NCBI GenBank assembly: GCA_008931825.1 | Contig: QXVZ01018501.1 | Location: 1-31,733, forward strand | Direction: 5' to 3' | Length of the DNA: 31,733 nt | Origin: Phallusia fumigata | Taxonomy: Eukaryota; Chordata; Ascidiacea; Phlebobranchia; Ascidiidae | Translations under genes and position numbers: made by a program | Shown here: positions 28,715 to 31,733 of the stretch, piece by piece | How the letters are laid out: the number at the start of each line of letters is the position of its first letter | Numbering within the stretch: position 1 is the stretch's first letter | Notes under the pieces: generated by a model | The model's input: the letters and a program-made list of their open reading frames with translations, nothing else | The model's database searches: none | Told to the model about the DNA's origin: nothing

Positions 28715-31332
28715 ATGGCGAATTTCAAGAAGTTTTTTGCTTCTGGTGTAATACTTACCCTGTTTGCAGTGGTCGGTTATGTGTTTCAAGGTAAGTCTTA
28801 TGTACCGTGTTAATGCAAACGTATCTTTAATATCATAAGACTGTGCGTGTCCCTGCATTAACAGCAGGGGTGCATTGTAGCTTAATTCTGTTTACACATT
28901 CGAGGCAAATGGTTTTCTGCTGCTACAATTATCAACAAAGAAACAGAAAAGCATTTTTAATCCTATTATTGCTAGGGATTATCTTGATTCAGCAATGAGA
29001 GTGTAATGTGAAAAATAGGCCACTGAAGCCTGGCAAGAATCTAATTAGGCCTCGATTGCACAATTTGTAAAATAAACAAGTCTTCGGAACACTACTGAAG
29101 GCTGATTTACAACGGACCATATGGTGTAATATGGTAAATCAGGCCGTTAAATTATATATTAACTGTAGTGGTTTTTAACTAAGGATACTGAGCATAGTTT
29201 GTTATTCGAACATGACAAGAATAATTACTTATTACTGAAAGAAATTACTGAAAGGAGTACGACAACTGATTTCCAAGGGGAACCGATATGAAAAGGGGTT
29301 AAGAAACACTGATTTAAACAATATACAGCTGCGGCAGAGGCATAAAACGCAAAGGAAAATACCTCCTTATAAGCAAAATCAGCTTAACTGTTTTGTAAAA
29401 TTTACAGTTTAAATTGCTTACATACGGGGCGCCAACATTCTTTTCGTGCTTAGGAACCCTAAGGGTCTAAATGAGGCCTTATCCCAACTTCAGACTCACC
29501 CGCTCTACTGTTAATATGGCTATGATTTGTTTGTGCATTTTACAGTTGAAACGTGGCGTTAAATGCATTTATCAAATAGATTTCAGTTACAGAACAGCGT
29601 GACAGCAACCAACATGAAGAAAAACGTTCGGTCAACGACGATGCGGTGCCTAAAGACTTAGCCAAGTTTGGATTTAACGACATTTTTAGCAACAGTTTCA
29701 GCTACAGTTCAGTTAGTCCACGATGGATTTCAGGCAAGTCTGGCTGTTGTAAACTCCTCATATGAAACTGAGTCACAACCATATACCCAGCATAAAATAT
29801 TCGAATCTTGTATTTTGTCTTGCTCTGTATCCCCCGTCGCCGTCAAGTTAGAGTCCTCATCATTTTTTGGCACAAAGTTGCAAGGACTTGGGCTTGCGGC
29901 AAAATAACCATCACAGTTTAAAATTTATCCTTTTTTATTGTGGGTTATTTAGTACAATCGGCATTTTTTAAGGAAATGTGTTTTACTTTTGATCAAATGA
30001 CTACTTATACAAACTTAAGTTAATCATTATAGTGACAAAAATTGATCCTCCCTAAAGCGATACTTCCGATCTTATATGTTTAACGTTGCAGCTCATCTCA
30101 TAATTTTGTTAAAAAAATTCTGAACCTTAAATTCAGGGAATGAATACATTTACATGGATTCGGACAGAAATGTGAAGAGACGGAACGTTGCAAACAACAA
30201 TGAACAGCAATTGATGCCAGGAAGTGTTTATGTTAGTAATTTATGCTTGTGCGTGTAAAAATCCTCAAATCAAAAGTATGACCTTTTCGGCCAAGGATTA
30301 GATTGAAAGGACTAAAAAAACGTATATACAACCTGGCCATTTACCCTTGATTTCATGATTTCAACAGGAAACTTAAAGCGTTCTCTGATTTAAAACCTGA
30401 AACATTCGGGTTGCATACAGACAAAATAGTAAAAGATATCATATGGTGTCCTCCACGATTTATTTAAAAAGCACCGCCTAACAATCAGAAAAAAAGTTAC
30501 GTCCACACAATACGCGTTTGATGAACTAAAATCGAAAAAAGGCCGATATTATAGTTATCAGATAACACGCAGCACTGAAAAAAGTTATCAAAGTTAATTT
30601 AAGCATTGAAAGATGTTGCAGATACATGGTATTCTTATTTCGTGCCTTTTGTGTAAAAAGCAATCAATTTTCCACATTTCTTACGAAAATCATGGTCCTG
30701 TAGCCCGGACGCTTAAGTCATAAATTAACCAATATTTTGCTTGAATAGAATGCCAGGTCAGCCAGTTCGTACAAAGTCTCAGCCACACAAGAATACATAC
30801 TTCTGCTGACGAACTACGTGAAGGTAGGAAGCTGGTACTGGACGAGTTTGGACACGATACAGTTTGTTTAACCGCTTAATTGTTGACTTGCAGGGATGGA
30901 GGCATTCGTACAATGGAACATACCTTGTGTTTGACGTCAGTACGCAGTAAGTTATAAGTGGTGCATTTGCAAATGAAATAAGCACCTTATATGCGCATGT
31001 AACTTTCAGTGTGATCCGTGCGTATAAGTGTATGGATTTAAAACATGACCAAAGGCGTTTTTAAACGCATTGTGCTAAGTTTTCAAACATTCCATCGCCC
31101 GAAGTCCGACAATTTCTAGGTGACCAATCTATGACAAATATAAAAGAGTGTGAAAACCTGAAAAAGTTATGACACAAAAACGTACGTTGACAATAAAAAT
31201 GCTTCCAAACAAGAAACATTTGTAACAATACACCTAAATCTTTGTTTGTTGTATTTGAGAAACATCCGTACCGATATAACACTTCCCGATGACACACAAT
31301 ACATCACGTGGGCACCAAGTGGCAACGCTCTT
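28715..31332 (+). CDS. DPP4/FAP-like type II membrane serine peptidase (5' part)
   Basis: Six exons (28715-28790, 29587-29733, 30137-30231, 30749-30823, 30894-30946, 31260-31332) join in phases 1, 1, 0, 0, 2 and end in phase 0, giving the first 173 residues; the rest lies beyond the window. Residues 1-6 are a short cytosolic tail and about 7-25 a signal anchor. The ectodomain start follows DPP4 collinearly: PRWIS at 70-74 before NEYIY, then YILLLTNYVKGWRHSY ending at 137, and TLPDDTQYITWAPSG at 156-170, all hallmarks of the first propeller blades. NYVK-GWRHSY resembles DPP4/FAP rather than the inactive DPP6/DPP10 branch. DPP4-type enzymes remove X-Pro dipeptides at the cell surface. The catalytic Ser-Asp-His domain is not in this window, so activity cannot be judged. 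N138 is in a glycosylation sequon. Confidence 0.9.
29099..29145. repeat. Inverted repeat in the first intron of the DPP4-like gene
   Basis: Arms GGCTGATTTAC and GTAAATCAGGCC can pair over about 11 bases, with a central palindrome CCATATGG (29117-29124) in the loop. It may be the remnant of a palindromic mobile element or chance. No target-site duplication was identified. Confidence 0.4.
29254..29313. mobile_element. Possible solo end of a hAT-like MITE
   Basis: GGTTAAGAAACACTG (29299-29313) read in reverse begins CAGTGTTTCTTAACC. This is close to the terminal repeat of the intact element at 5565-5751, whose right end in reverse begins CAGTGTTTCTCAAAC. No matching left end or 8-bp duplication is visible, so this would be a truncated relic within intron 1. 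Confidence 0.3.
29734..30136 (+). other. GC-AG intron of the DPP4-like gene (403 bp)
   Basis: The donor is CAG|GCAAGT, the strong consensus seen in GC-AG introns, and the acceptor is AAATTCAG. Reading through instead gives a stop within about ten codons. Splicing in phase 1 makes Gly75 and joins PRWIS to NEYIY exactly as in DPP4-family proteins, so homology supports the non-canonical donor. Confidence 0.82.
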
Positions 31333-31733
31333 GTGAGTATTCCTTAAAACAAGGGTGGGTGATTGTTTTTTCCATGGGCCGCATGAAAAACAGAAACTAT
31401 TGTGGAGGCCACGGTAAAAGGCTTAACTGAATTTTGCACATTTGTTAAAATTTATCTTTTAGTATTAAAACAACAGCAAATGGTAAGGGTATATTTTAAG
31501 TGCGTTGGCCGTATAAAAAGTGCTTTATTCAATGAAATTATAAATAGTTTTTATTTTGAAACTTTAAATTAGCTTAAACGAGCCAGTTACAGTCAACCAA
31601 AACGCCATAAGTGGCCCGGGGGGCGTACTATACCCAGAGTTGCCCCAAAGGATACTTGTAAAAACAAATCTCGATTTTTACCACAAAGTCACGTTTGCGT
31701 CATAGGCTTACGTTCAAGGCTTCAACATCTACT
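31333..31733 (+). other. Intron 6 of the DPP4-like gene, with possible MITE relic
   Basis: It opens with donor GTGAGT at 31333. No next exon is recognised before the window ends. The words GGGTGGGTGATTG and GGGCCGCATGAAAAAC near 31354-31390 resemble the termini and interior of hAT-type elements found in many animals, but I could not identify both ends or a target-site duplication. Confidence 0.35.

Noticed and set aside
30766..30875. An alternative frame through DPP4-like exon 4 that reads LDEFGHD, strikingly like the DEFGH found in DPP4
   Set aside because: It runs out of the exon into intron 4, and would need a 33-base intron to rejoin. The frame giving YILLLTNYVK|GWRHSY aligns continuously with the family, so the likeness is a coincidence.
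31013..31052. A possible exon after TTTCAG giving HVIRAYKCMDLKHD
   Set aside because: It fits in phase after exon 5, but the exon at 31260 gives an exact-length match to the DPP4 segment leading to DDTQYITW, leaving no room for it.
31116..31167. Open piece after TTTCTAG encoding DQSMTNIKECENLKKL
   Set aside because: It lacks a convincing donor and is not collinear with the DPP4 family. It lies inside intron 5.
1..31733. tRNA, rRNA, snRNA, CRISPR arrays and prokaryotic operons
   Set aside because: I looked for tRNA T-loop words (GTTCGA context), spaced short repeats and Shine-Dalgarno-linked genes and found none that hold up. The spliced genes show the DNA is animal nuclear.

Overview
This is a eukaryotic (animal) genomic window: the genes are split by GT-AG introns, most of the DNA is AT-rich and non-coding, and there are non-autonomous transposons. 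The content best fits a marine invertebrate deuterostome, probably an ascidian such as Ciona. That assignment is inference. It rests on compact genes with short introns, start codons lying just downstream of splice-acceptor-like sequence as in spliced-leader trans-spliced mRNAs, and near-identical duplicated blocks around single-N gaps as expected from a very heterozygous genome. No sequence search was run.

Layout. 1-7.3 kb: no convincing gene. It holds a duplicated block around an N at 2609, a diverged third copy near 5.15 kb, and a hAT-type miniature transposon with intact 8-bp target-site duplication (5565-5751). 7.38-7.60 kb: candidate promoter (G-quadruplex motif, CRE, TATA box and initiator at correct spacing). 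8740-11448 (+): a two-exon gene for an 854-residue multipass membrane protein ending in a complete endonuclease/exonuclease/phosphatase (EEP) domain, the architecture of CWH43/PGAP2IP, which acts in GPI-anchor lipid remodelling. 11.4-25.4 kb: gene-poor, with a diverged repeat pair (18.23 and 20.06 kb) and two further N-flanked duplications (20373, 22145). 25449-26275 (+): a two-exon gene for a small secreted orphan protein. 27189-28309 (-): a possible four-exon gene for a cysteine-rich protein, phase-consistent but unsupported by homology. 28715 to beyond the right edge (+): the first six exons of a dipeptidyl peptidase 4 (DPP4/FAP)-type membrane serine peptidase, including one apparent GC-AG intron.

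The genes do not form an obvious pathway or operon: the plus-strand genes are separated by 14 kb and 2.4 kb. No RNA gene, CRISPR array or prokaryotic feature was seen. The two homology-supported genes are solid. The orphan genes, promoter and trans-splice sites are predictions from sequence grammar. I did not find a convincing new biological system; the strongest novelty candidates are the two orphan genes between 25.4 and 28.4 kb.
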